Source: Glycomyces terrestris
GTDB lineage: Bacteria > Actinomycetota > Actinomycetes > Mycobacteriales > Micromonosporaceae
Direction: 5' to 3'
Assembly: GCF_003933745.1 (NCBI RefSeq)
Contig: NZ_RSEB01000001.1
Span: forward strand, 310,001 to 374,000
Length of the DNA stretch: 64,000 bases
The notes under the pieces are model-generated. The model was not told the DNA's origin. It made no database searches and saw only the letters and a list, made by a program, of their open reading frames with translations. Below, piece by piece: positions 1-7,665 of this stretch. Within the stretch, counting starts at the first letter, position 1, and every line of letters starts with the position of its first letter. A program made the translations under genes and the position numbers.

Positions 1-2
1 CC

Positions 3-341
3 CTCGACAGGACCGTGGCGCGCGACGGCCGCGTGTCCTCGGCGGCGGCCCTCACGGGTGTGATCGGGCTGGCCGCGATGATCGTCGGCTGGATCGTCCT
101 CCCCGCGATCGGCGTGGACGGCGCCTGGACGCAGATCCTGCGCGTCGCCGCGATCCCGGTCCTGGTGGTCGGGGTCGCGGGGGTGATGTTCACGCCCGGC
201 CTGACGGCCCGCAGGATCGATGGCCTCCGGGCCGACGCGGGCCTGGACGTCTCCACCTTCGAAGTCCTCAAGGAACCCGACGCCCTGGCCCTGCTCCACG
301 CCCCGGGGACGGTCTCCGGGCCCGGCATCGCGGGCGGCTAG
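3..341 (+). CDS. C-terminal fragment of a membrane protein (5' end outside window)
   Basis: The reading frame is open from the left edge to a TAG at 339-341, so only the last 112 or so residues are visible. They contain two hydrophobic stretches (roughly visible residues 15-38 and 45-65) followed by a hydrophilic tail of about 45 residues. The pattern is like the last helices of a multi-pass transporter or polysaccharide flippase, but no family signature is present and I do not assign one. The GTG at 15 is probably internal. The gene converges on tlyA with about 80 bp between the stops. Confidence 0.6.
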   Translation, partial: LDRTVARDGRVSSAAALTGVIGLAAMIVGWIVLPAIGVDGAWTQILRVAAIPVLVVGVAGVMFTPGLTARRIDGLRADAGLDVSTFEVLKEPDALALLHAPGTVSGPGIAGG

Positions 342-420
342 GGCCTGCGGATCGTCGAACCATGGTCGCGGCGATGACCGGGCTCGCGCGGGAGGCGGCC
401 GAAGCCGTGCACAGGAATTC

Positions 421-1212
421 CTAGGCCGGGCCGGCGGCGACCGCGGCGTCGACCGCTTCGCGGGTGACGGGCTCGCCGCCGGTCTGCATGCGGCAGAAGA
501 ACTCCACGTTGCCCTTGGGGCCGGGCAGGGGGCTGGCGGCGACCGCGGTCGTGGTCCAGCCGAGGCCCTGCGCGGCCTCGACGACGTTCCAGACCGCGTC
601 GGCGCGCTGGGCGGGGTCGGCGACGACGCCGCCGGCGCCGACCTGGCCCTTCCCGACCTCGAACTGGGGCTTGACCATCGGGAGGATGAGGCCGGTGGGC
701 TTGGTGCAGGCCGCGAGCGCGGGCAGGACGAGCGCGAGGGAGATGAACGACAGGTCCCCGACCGTCAGGTCCACCTGGCCGCCGAGCTGCTCGGGGGTGA
801 GGTGGCGGACGTTGGTGCGGTCGTGGACGCGCACGCGCTCGTCGGTCTGGAGCTTCCAGGCGAGCTGGCCGTAGCCGACGTCGACGGCGAGGACCTCGGC
901 GGCGCCGCGGCGCAGCAGGACGTCGGTGAAGCCGCCGGTGGAGGCGCCGGCGTCGAGGACGCGCAGGCCCGCGGGGTCGACGCCGAACGCGTCGAGGGCG
1001 CCGATGAGCTTGTGGGCGCCCCGGGAGACGTAGTCGTCGGCGTCGCCGACCAGGCGGATCGAGTCGTCGCCGGTGACGCTCGTGGCGGCCTTGGTGGCGG
1101 GGATGCCGCGCAGGTGGATGCGCCCGGCCGCGATGAGTTCGCGGGCGTGCTCGCGGGAGCGGGCGATCTTGCGGCGGACGAGTTCGGCGTCGAGTCGGTA
1201 GCGCGTCGGCAT
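421..1212 (-). CDS. tlyA: TlyA family 16S/23S rRNA (cytidine-2'-O)-methyltransferase
   Basis: TlyA 2'-O-methylates cytidines in 16S and 23S rRNA with S-adenosylmethionine; in mycobacteria its loss gives capreomycin resistance. The 263-residue product has the family layout. An N-terminal S4 RNA-binding domain (about residues 5-65, with the RSREHARELIAAGRI stretch) is followed by an FtsJ-type Rossmann methyltransferase domain with the SAM loop DAGASTGGFTDVLL near residue 87. Length is normal for the family (about 265). It lies downstream of two small genes on the same strand and ends converging on the membrane-protein fragment. The nadK and recN genes that often follow tlyA in actinobacteria are not here. 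Confidence 0.93.
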   Translation of the reverse strand: MPTRYRLDAELVRRKIARSREHARELIAAGRIHLRGIPATKAATSVTGDDSIRLVGDADDYVSRGAHKLIGALDAFGVDPAGLRVLDAGASTGGFTDVLLRRGAAEVLAVDVGYGQLAWKLQTDERVRVHDRTNVRHLTPEQLGGQVDLTVGDLSFISLALVLPALAACTKPTGLILPMVKPQFEVGKGQVGAGGVVADPAQRADAVWNVVEAAQGLGWTTTAVAASPLPGPKGNVEFFCRMQTGGEPVTREAVDAAVAAGPA

Positions 1213-1245
1213 GGGCGCGGTCGCAGGCTTTCTAAGGCGGTGGTG

Positions 1246-1446
1246 TCAGGCGTCGTCGACGTTGCTGAGGATCTCCGAGAGGCGCTGCTGGACGCCTTCG
1301 AAGACGGCCACGTGCTCGGTGACGGCCAGGTCGGGGAGCGCTTCGAGCCGGGCGAGGGCCTCCTCGACCTCGGCGGCGACGTCGTCGGCGTCCTCGCTGG
1401 GCTTCAGGCGGGCCGCGAGGGCCCCCGGGTTCGGCGCGTCGCTCAT
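1246..1446 (-). CDS. small acidic hypothetical protein (66 aa)
   Basis: A 66-residue acidic helical protein starting MSDAPNPGALAARL. It is rich in Asp and Glu and has a long predicted amphipathic helix in its C-terminal half. The start is fixed by a 4-bp ATGA overlap with the end of the upstream gene, which implies translational coupling. The next gene downstream is tlyA, 33 bp away. Small acidic proteins at this position are common in actinobacteria, but I do not know a function. I infer only that it belongs to the tlyA transcription unit. Confidence 0.72.
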   Translation of the reverse strand: MSDAPNPGALAARLKPSEDADDVAAEVEEALARLEALPDLAVTEHVAVFEGVQQRLSEILSNVDDA

Positions 1447-1928
1447 GCGTCCCCTTCCTCGTCGCCGCGGTGCTGCGGGGCGGCGGGGGCGTCGGCGGCG
1501 GGCGCGGGGGCCTCGGCGGGGGCCGGCGGCTCGGCCGGGTTCGCGGTGTGCGGCGCGGCCGCGGACTCGGCGCGCGGCTCGGCGAGCTTGGCAGCGGAGG
1601 CGGCGGCCTCGGCTTCGGCGAGGCGCACGCGCAGTTCGCGGATCTGCTCCTCGGAGTGCTCCAGGCGCAGGTTGAGGTCGTCGAGGTCGGCCTGGGTGGC
1701 GACGCCCATGCGGGTGAGGCCGGCGTCGAGCTCGGCGCGGATCAGGCGGCCGATGTCGTGGACGGTGCGGCCGCCGTGCTCGCGCAGCCGCTGGGCGCCC
1801 TCGCGGGCGCTCTCGCCGCCCGAGCGCAGGTCCTCGCGGACGCGGTCGGCGAATTCGCGGGCGCGGCGGGCGGGCTCGCCGGCCATGCCGAAGACGGTGT
1901 CGAAGGTGGCGCGGGCGCTTCCGGACAT
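1443..1928 (-). CDS. coiled-coil protein with Ala/Pro-rich tail
   Basis: A 161-residue protein of unknown function. Residues 1-75 are an Arg/Glu-rich helix resembling phasin-like or granule-associated helices (MAGEPARRAREFADRVRED). Residues about 76-115 form a heptad-like coiled coil (DLDDLNLRLEHSEEQIRELR). The last 45 residues are a low-complexity Ala/Pro/Glu tail. It is the first gene of the group leading into tlyA and overlaps the next gene by 4 bp. The phasin resemblance is compositional only; I infer a cytoplasmic, self-associating protein. Confidence 0.7.
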   Translation of the reverse strand: MSGSARATFDTVFGMAGEPARRAREFADRVREDLRSGGESAREGAQRLREHGGRTVHDIGRLIRAELDAGLTRMGVATQADLDDLNLRLEHSEEQIRELRVRLAEAEAAASAAKLAEPRAESAAAPHTANPAEPPAPAEAPAPAADAPAAPQHRGDEEGDA

Positions 1929-2095
1929 GTGCTCCCACTCCTCTCGAAGTCTGCCAGGTTCCCGGGACGGGCTCGTACGCCCTCAACGGTACTGCCAAGC
2001 TACCTGTGACCGGTCGCGGCCGACGTGCCGTACTGGTCGGTAACATACTGGAGGGCGCACTGCCGCGCCCGCGCCGATCGAGACAGGAGGGCCAC

Positions 2096-2434
2096 ATGGC
2101 CACCATCGACGAATGCCGCACCGCTCTGGAGCAGTTCGCGGACAACCTCGCGTCCAACCCGAAGACGGTCAAGAAGCTCACCGGGTTCGAGCGGGCGCTG
2201 GCGGCCGACATCAAGGACCTGGACGCCTCGTTCAACGGCCGCTTCGAGGGCGGCAAGCTCGTCGGCATCACCGACGGCGACAACCCCGACGCCGAGATCC
2301 GCATGATCGTCGGCTCCGACGACCTCCTCAAGCTGGTCGCCGGCGAGCTCGACTTCATGAAGGCGTTCACCGGCGGCCAGGTGAAGATCAAGGCGCCCAT
2401 GATGGACCTGATGAAGCTGCGCCAGGTCCTCTAG
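2096..2434 (+). CDS. SCP2 sterol-binding-fold protein, copy 1
   Basis: A 112-residue single-domain protein of the SCP2 sterol-carrier fold, which binds lipids or acyl chains in a hydrophobic tunnel. Visible family features are the repeated hydrophobic strands with GKLVGITDGDNPDAEIRM and GSDDLLKLVAGELDFMKAF, and the closing GGQVKIKAPMMDLMKL strand-helix. The ATG at 2096 was chosen because it follows a GACAGGAGG ribosome-binding site and aligns with the start of copy 2; an upstream in-frame start at 2006 lacks this. Ligand unknown. Confidence 0.85.
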   Translation: MATIDECRTALEQFADNLASNPKTVKKLTGFERALAADIKDLDASFNGRFEGGKLVGITDGDNPDAEIRMIVGSDDLLKLVAGELDFMKAFTGGQVKIKAPMMDLMKLRQVL

Positions 2435-2639
2435 GGCCGCTTGGTCTCCGGATGGGGACCGCCCTGCGGCGTAGGGTGCGCGGGCGCGGGCCGTGAGGCC
2501 CGTCCCGCCCCCCTGCGGGCCGTGGACGGTCAAATGCGTCCCGGTCGGACGCAACAGCATTCAGGCCACGTTGTAATCTCTGCGCAGCCGACCTCGCAGC
2601 CGAGCGGGTCGAGCTTCCAAGCACTATCGGGAGGACCGC

Positions 2640-2987
2640 ATGGCCACTGTTGACGAAGTCCGCAACGTGTTGGAGAAGATGGCGGGCAAGGTCGCCAAGA
2701 AGTCCGACGAGCTCAACCTTGAAGACGACTTCGAACGCACGCTGGCCGTCGAAGTCACCGACCTGGGCCAGGCGTTCAGCGCCAAGCTCGCCGGGGGCAA
2801 GCTGACCGACCTGCTCGACGGCGACGCCGCCGACGCCGAGGTCCGCATCATCATCGGCTCCGACGACCTGATCGCCCTGTCGAAGAAGGAACTCAAGCCC
2901 GCCAAGGCGTTCCTGACCGGCAAGGTGAAGATCAAGGCGTCCGTGAAGGACCTGGCGAAGCTGCGCAAGGCCCTCAAGGTCGACTAG
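2640..2987 (+). CDS. SCP2 sterol-binding-fold protein, copy 2
   Basis: A 115-residue paralogue of the gene just upstream, with the same start (MATVDE against MATIDE), the same GSDDLIAL motif and the same GKVKIKASVKDLAKLRK ending. It is much richer in Lys, so the two copies have diverged in surface charge. A GGGAGG ribosome-binding site precedes the ATG. The 205-bp gap between the copies suggests separate promoters. A strong terminator follows. The fold predicts a cytosolic lipid-binding role; the ligand cannot be deduced. Confidence 0.86.
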   Translation: MATVDEVRNVLEKMAGKVAKKSDELNLEDDFERTLAVEVTDLGQAFSAKLAGGKLTDLLDGDAADAEVRIIIGSDDLIALSKKELKPAKAFLTGKVKIKASVKDLAKLRKALKVD

Positions 2988-3011
2988 TCCCCCAGGGTCT
3001 GCGAGACGACG

Positions 3012-3040
3012 AAGCCCGGACCGCGGCAGTCCGGGCTTTT
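3012..3040. terminator. stem-loop terminator between SCP2 copy 2 and the HAD gene
   Basis: AAGCCCGGA at 3012-3020 pairs perfectly with TCCGGGCTT at 3030-3038 around a 9-nt loop, followed by TT. It sits between converging genes and could serve both strands. Confidence 0.85.
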
Positions 3041-3056
3041 CGCTTGCGTCGGGCCG

Positions 3057-4091
3057 TCAGCCGGCCAGGAGCTTCTCGGCGGCCTCGCCGACCGCGACCG
3101 GCGAGCGGGCGCTGTCGTATCCGGCCATGTCGGCTGCGGCCCAGCTCAACTCGCACAGGGCCCGCCAGCCGTCGAGCTCGTCGCCCGAGCCGCTGAGCAG
3201 GATCTCGCCGCCTTCGAGGACCGCGGTCCAGCCGCCGCACCCGATGCGGTCGACCTCGTCGTTCCAGTCGGGCTCGGGGTGCGGCTCGGTCAGGGCCGCC
3301 AGGTTCCAGCCGAGGTACGTCGGGCGCTCCTCGGGCTTCAGCCGCAGCGCCAGGCGCGGCGTGACCACCCCGGTGAACACCAGGAGCGAGTCGATGCCGG
3401 CCCGGTTCGCGCCCGCGATGTCCGAGTCGGGGCGGTCGCCGACCATGATCGCGCGCCCGCCGGGCTTGCGCGCCATGGCGAGCCGGTAGATCGGCTGCTC
3501 GGGCTTGCCGGCCACGAAGTCGGGGCCCTGCCCGAGCGCGGTCTGCACCGCGCCGACGAGCGCGCCCATGCCGGGCAGCGGACCGTCCGGAGTGGGCAGT
3601 GTCGCGTCGAGGTTCGCCACGGCCCAGTAGGCGCGGTTGCGCACCGCGATCGTGGTGTCGGCGAGTGAACGCCAGGTCGTCTGCGGCGTGTACCCGAAGG
3701 CCACCGCGGCGGCGGCCTTCGGGTCGTCCACGATCCGCAGCCCGGCGTCCTCCACGGCCGCTCGCAGCGCGTCGGAACCGGTCACCAGGACGGTGCCGCC
3801 CGTGCCGATCCGGTCGAGGATGCCGGAGGCGACGACCTGCGCCGAGGTGAGCACCTGGTCGGCCTCGGCCGGGATGTCCATGCCGCGCAGGGACTCCGCG
3901 ACGGTCTCGGGGCTGCGGGAGGCGTTGTTCGTGACGAACACCGGGTCGCAGTCGAGGCCCGGAAGGGCCGCGAGGGTCGCGGCCGCTTCCGGGATCGGTT
4001 CGTGCAGCAGGTACACGACGCCGTCGAGGTCGAGCAGCGCCAGGTCGTAGGCGCGGGCGAGTGCCTCAGGGGCGCCTTTCAGTCGGGTCAT
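3057..4091 (-). CDS. HAD-IIA family phosphatase (NagD-like)
   Basis: A 344-residue HAD-superfamily subclass IIA hydrolase, a family that includes NagD and phosphoglycolate phosphatase-like enzymes. Motif I is DLDGVVY near residue 18, motif II TNNAS, the motif III lysine is in GKPEQPIY, and motif IV is GDRPDSDIAGA. All catalytic residues look intact. The start at 4091 places motif I where the family has it and overlaps the upstream RGG-TPR gene by 26 bp, so it is probably translated from the same mRNA. The substrate cannot be read from the sequence. Confidence 0.88.
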   Translation of the reverse strand: MTRLKGAPEALARAYDLALLDLDGVVYLLHEPIPEAAATLAALPGLDCDPVFVTNNASRSPETVAESLRGMDIPAEADQVLTSAQVVASGILDRIGTGGTVLVTGSDALRAAVEDAGLRIVDDPKAAAAVAFGYTPQTTWRSLADTTIAVRNRAYWAVANLDATLPTPDGPLPGMGALVGAVQTALGQGPDFVAGKPEQPIYRLAMARKPGGRAIMVGDRPDSDIAGANRAGIDSLLVFTGVVTPRLALRLKPEERPTYLGWNLAALTEPHPEPDWNDEVDRIGCGGWTAVLEGGEILLSGSGDELDGWRALCELSWAAADMAGYDSARSPVAVGEAAEKLLAG

Positions 4092-6297
4092 CGGACTCCT
4101 CAGCGTCGGGGTTCGCCTGGTCGGCCGCGGGGGTGGGCCACTCGCGCGCATCGCGCGGAGCCTCGGACTCGTCGTCCGCGTCCTCGACGTCGTCGTCGCG
4201 GTCGCGGTCGTCCTCGCGGTCGTCGCGGTCGAGGTCGTCGTCTACCTCGTCCTCGTCGTCGTACTCGTCGAGGTCCTCGCGGTCGTCGAGGTCGTCGTCC
4301 TCGTCGTCGCGGTCGAGGTCGTCGTCCTCGTCGTCCTCGTCGAAGTCGTCGTCGTCATCCTCGTCGTCTTCGAGGTCGTCGTCTTCGTCCTCGTCGTCGT
4401 ACTCGTCGTCGAGTTCGTCCTCGAGCTCCTCGAAGTCGATGCCCTCGAGCTGGAGCAGGCGCTCGGCGGCGCCGGTCTCGCCCTCCTCGTCGGCGGCGAC
4501 GGCCTTGGAGAGCCACTCGCGGGCCTCGTCCTCGCGGCCGTCGGCCAGCAGGCCCTCGGCGTAGGCGTAACGCAGTCGCGCCACCCACGGCTCGGTCTTC
4601 GGCGAGTTGAGCGCGCCGACCTTGAGCATCGCGGTCGCGGCCTCGCCCATGCCCATGTCGCGGCGGGCGCCGGAGGCGACGATGAGGAGCTCCACGCGGA
4701 CCTCGGGATCGACGCTCTCGTCGGAGCCGAACTCGCGGTACAGGTCGATCGCGCGCTCGGGGTGGCCGAGGGCGCGTTCGCAGTCGGCGATGAGCGCCAC
4801 GTGGTCGTGGGTGCCGCCCAGGCGCTGCGCGGCGCGCAGCTCGTTGACGGCCAGCTGCCACTCCTCGGCCCCGTACGCGGCCACGCCGGTCACCTCGCGC
4901 ACGATCGCGACGCGGGAGGCCTTGCGGCGGGCGTAGCGGGCCTGCTCGAGCGCGCCCTGGACGTCGTCCTCGGCCAGCAGCGCGGCGGCGGCGAGGAGCC
5001 GGTTGCCGACGGCCTCGGCGAGCTGCTTGTTCAAGCTGCGCAGGCCCTCGCGGGTCTCCTTGTCGAGCTTGTCGAAACCGTACTCGACCCCCTCGGGCAG
5101 GTCGGGGGCCTGGTCGGACTCGCCCATGCGGATCGGGCCCTCGTGGCCGGCCTCGCGCTCCTCCAAGGGGCGCAGGCGGTCCTTGCCGCGGCGTTCCTGG
5201 CCGTCGCGGCCGAAACGGTCGTCGCGGTCCCGGTCGTCGTAGCGGCGCGGGCCGCGGTCCTCGCGGTTGAACCCGCCCCGGCCGCCACCGCGGTCGTCGC
5301 GGAAGCCGCGCCCCCCGCGGTCGTCGCGGTCGAACCGGCGGGGTCCACCGCGGTCGTCGCGGCGCGGGCCGCGGTCGTCACGGAATCCACCGCGGTCGCC
5401 GCCGCGGTCACCGCGGTTGAAGCCGCCGCGGCTGTCGCCGTCGCGGCGCGGGCGGTCGTCGCGGTCGAACCGGCGCGGCCGGTCGTCCCGGTCGAACGTG
5501 CGGGGCCCGCGGTCGCCGCCGCGGTCGCCGCCGCGGTCGCCGTCGAAGCGGCGCGGACCGCGGTCGTCGCGGCTGTAGCCGCCGCGGTTGCCGCCGCGGT
5601 CGTCGCGGTTGAACCCGCCCCGCTGGCCCCCGCGGTCGTCGCGGTCGAAGCGGCGCGGGCCGCGGTCGTCGCGGAACCCACCGCGGTCGCCGCCGCGGTC
5701 GTCGCGGGCGTAGCTGCCGCGGCCGCCCCGGTCGCCGTAGCCGCGGTTGCCGCCGCGGTCGTCGTAGCGGCGCGGGCCGCGGTCGTCGCGGTTGTACCCG
5801 CCCCGGTCGTCGCCGTCGCGGCGCGGCCGGTCGTCCCGGTTGCCTTCGAAGCGGCGCGGCCGGTCGTCCCGGTTGAAGCCGCCGCGGTCGTCGCGGTTGA
5901 ACCCGCCCCGCTGGCCCCCGCGATCGTCGCGGTTGTACCCGCCGCCGCCCTGGCCGCGGTTGTAGCCGCCGGAACCGCGGTTGCCGCCGCGGTCGTCGTA
6001 GCGGCGTGGGCCGCGGTCGTCGCGGTTGTACCCGCCCCGGTCGTCGCCGTCGCGGCGCGGCCGGTCATCGCGGTTGCCCTCGGAGCGGCGCGGCCGGTCG
6101 TCCCGGTCCTCGTACCGCCGCGGGCGGTCGTCGCGGCCTTCGCTGCGGCCGTAGCCGCCCCGGTTCCCGCCCCGGTCGTCCCGGCGGTCGTACCCGCCGC
6201 CCCGGCCCGAACGGTCGCCGTAGCCGCCGCCCTCGCGACGGCCGTAGCCGCCTCGTCGGTCTTCTCCACCCTTGCGGGCGCGGCCGTCTTCAGCCAC
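4066..6297 (-). CDS. RGG/RDD-rich disordered protein with TPR core and poly-acidic tail
   Basis: A 743-residue three-part protein. Residues 1-375 are low complexity, built from Arg, Gly, Asp, Tyr and Phe repeats such as DDRGG, RGGFNRDDRG and DDRPRR, with an internal duplication of about 40 residues. Residues about 394-615 are a helical tetratricopeptide-like core (WQLAVNELRAAQRLGG; HPERAIDLYREFG). Residues about 619-720 are almost wholly Asp and Glu. The GTG start follows a GGGGGAG ribosome-binding site. RGG/FRG regions in other proteins bind RNA and drive condensate formation; that role here is inference. TPR proteins next to tlyA are known in actinobacteria, but this N-terminal extension is unusual. 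It is read with tyrS upstream (49 bp) and the HAD gene downstream (overlap). Confidence 0.88.
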   Translation of the reverse strand: MAEDGRARKGGEDRRGGYGRREGGGYGDRSGRGGGYDRRDDRGGNRGGYGRSEGRDDRPRRYEDRDDRPRRSEGNRDDRPRRDGDDRGGYNRDDRGPRRYDDRGGNRGSGGYNRGQGGGGYNRDDRGGQRGGFNRDDRGGFNRDDRPRRFEGNRDDRPRRDGDDRGGYNRDDRGPRRYDDRGGNRGYGDRGGRGSYARDDRGGDRGGFRDDRGPRRFDRDDRGGQRGGFNRDDRGGNRGGYSRDDRGPRRFDGDRGGDRGGDRGPRTFDRDDRPRRFDRDDRPRRDGDSRGGFNRGDRGGDRGGFRDDRGPRRDDRGGPRRFDRDDRGGRGFRDDRGGGRGGFNREDRGPRRYDDRDRDDRFGRDGQERRGKDRLRPLEEREAGHEGPIRMGESDQAPDLPEGVEYGFDKLDKETREGLRSLNKQLAEAVGNRLLAAAALLAEDDVQGALEQARYARRKASRVAIVREVTGVAAYGAEEWQLAVNELRAAQRLGGTHDHVALIADCERALGHPERAIDLYREFGSDESVDPEVRVELLIVASGARRDMGMGEAATAMLKVGALNSPKTEPWVARLRYAYAEGLLADGREDEAREWLSKAVAADEEGETGAAERLLQLEGIDFEELEDELDDEYDDEDEDDDLEDDEDDDDDFDEDDEDDDLDRDDEDDDLDDREDLDEYDDEDEVDDDLDRDDREDDRDRDDDVEDADDESEAPRDAREWPTPAADQANPDAEESDDPTERRP
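4150..4440. repeat. low-complexity GTC/CTC-rich tract encoding the acidic tail
   Basis: A run of gtcgtc and ctcgtc units on the plus strand is GAC/GAG on the coding (minus) strand. It encodes the Asp/Glu tail of the RGG-TPR protein. It is a slippage-prone coding microsatellite, so length variation between strains is likely. Confidence 0.85.
5210..6285. repeat. degenerate tandem repeats encoding the RGG/RDD region
   Basis: Short irregular units (for example ccgcggtcgtcgcg on the plus strand) recur over about 1.08 kb and encode the RDDRGG-type N-terminal half. Two blocks sharing a stretch that runs from EGNRDDRPRRDGDDRGG to DDRGGNRG show internal duplication. The reading frame is kept throughout, so the repeats are under coding constraint. 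Confidence 0.85.
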
Positions 6298-6346
6298 GTG
6301 CGTCTCCCCCTCTGTTCACCGCGACAAAACCAATCAAGTGTAGGCC

Positions 6347-7603
6347 CTAGTGAACGAGCTCTACCCCGGCGACGGTCTTCTTACCGCGCCGGATCACTCC
6401 GTATTTCCCGTGAATCAGGTCAGAGGGGTTGATAACGGCCGCAGGGTCGCTCACGCGGACGTTGTTCAGGTACGCCCCGCCCTCCTTGGCGGCGCGGCGC
6501 GCCTCGCCCAGGCTCGCGACGACGCCGGCCTCCTTCATCGCCTCGGCGACGGTGACGTCGGGCTTGTGGATCGCGGCCAGGCCGGCCTCCACGAGCGCGG
6601 CGCGCAGCGTCGCCTCGGGCAGCTCGGCCAGCTCGCCGCGGCCGAACAGGGCCTGCGAGGCGGCCACGACGTTCCGCGTCTCCTCCTCGCCGTGCAGGAG
6701 CGTCGTCAGCTCCTCGGCGAGGGCCTTCTGCGCCAGGCGCGCGGCCGGCTTCTCGGCGGTGGCGGCCGCGAGCTCCTCGATCTCCTCGTGGGACTTGAAG
6801 GAGAAGTACTTCAGGTAGCGGACCACGTCGGCGTCGCCGGCGTTGAGCCAGAACTGGTAGAACGCGTACGGGCTGGTGAGCTCCGGGTCGAGCCACACCG
6901 CGCCGCCCTCGGTCTTGCCGAACTTGGTGCCGTCGGCCTTGGTCACCAGCGGGGTCACGAAGGCGTGGACGTGCTCCCCGGTGCGGCGGCGGATGTAGTC
7001 GACGCCCGCGGTGATGTTGCCCCACTGGTCCGACCCTCCGAACTGGAGGGTGCAGCCGTGGCGGCGGTTGAGCTCGAAGTAGTCGTGCGACTGGAGCAGC
7101 TGGTAGGAGAACTCGGTGAAGGAGATGCCGGCCTCCAGGCGGGCCTTGACGACCTCGCGGGCGAGCATCTTCGAGACCGGGAAGTGCTTGCCGACGTCGC
7201 GCAGGAAGTCGACGACGCTCAGCTCCGAGGTCCAGTCCAGGTTGTTCACCGGGACGGCGGCGTTGTCCCCCTCGTAGGTGACGAACGGGGCGAGCTGGTC
7301 GCGGATCTTCCCGACCCAGCCGGCCACGACCTCCGGCGGGTTGAGCGTGCGCTCGCCCGCCTCCTTGGGGTCGCCGATCATGCCGGTCGCGCCGCCGACG
7401 AGCAGCAGCGGGCGCAGTCCGGCCAGCTGGAGGCGGCGGGCGGTGAGCACCATCATGAAGTGGCCGACGTGCAGGCTCGGCGCGGTCGGATCGAAGCCCA
7501 CATAGAACGTGAGCCGCCCGGCGTCGATGGACTCGCGGAGCGAGTCGAGGCCGGTGGATTCCTGGATGAGGCCGCGCCAGGCGAAGTCGTCGAGAATATG
7601 CAC
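6347..7603 (-). CDS. tyrS: tyrosyl-tRNA synthetase
   Basis: Charges tRNA-Tyr with tyrosine using ATP. The 418-residue length is right for bacterial TyrS. The HIGH-type signature is HVGH at residues 45-48 in FDPTAPSLHVGHF, the tyrosine and tRNA-binding region contains GGSDQWGNI, and the KMSKS-equivalent is KFGKT at 227-231. The last 60 residues are an S4 RNA-binding domain (LGEARRAAKEGGAYLNN). The GTG start was chosen because the family N-terminus begins here and nothing upstream is conserved in type. It lies between the RNB nuclease gene (62 bp) and the RGG-TPR gene (49 bp), all on the same strand. Confidence 0.95.
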   Translation of the reverse strand: MHILDDFAWRGLIQESTGLDSLRESIDAGRLTFYVGFDPTAPSLHVGHFMMVLTARRLQLAGLRPLLLVGGATGMIGDPKEAGERTLNPPEVVAGWVGKIRDQLAPFVTYEGDNAAVPVNNLDWTSELSVVDFLRDVGKHFPVSKMLAREVVKARLEAGISFTEFSYQLLQSHDYFELNRRHGCTLQFGGSDQWGNITAGVDYIRRRTGEHVHAFVTPLVTKADGTKFGKTEGGAVWLDPELTSPYAFYQFWLNAGDADVVRYLKYFSFKSHEEIEELAAATAEKPAARLAQKALAEELTTLLHGEEETRNVVAASQALFGRGELAELPEATLRAALVEAGLAAIHKPDVTVAEAMKEAGVVASLGEARRAAKEGGAYLNNVRVSDPAAVINPSDLIHGKYGVIRRGKKTVAGVELVH

Positions 7604-7665
7604 GCCCTCATTGTGCCTTAGCGGCCGAAACGCATTTCGGCGTGCGCGCGGGCGCGTGGCCCGGC

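Noticed and set aside
362..424. 20-codon plus-strand ORF between the membrane-protein fragment and tlyA
   Set aside because: Very short, no conserved feature, and it overlaps the tlyA stop.
4762..6432. 556-codon plus-strand ORF opposite the RGG region, rich in Val and Ala
   Set aside because: It is the mirror of the GC-rich RGG repeats. The minus-strand frame has a good start site and a domain structure, while this frame has none.
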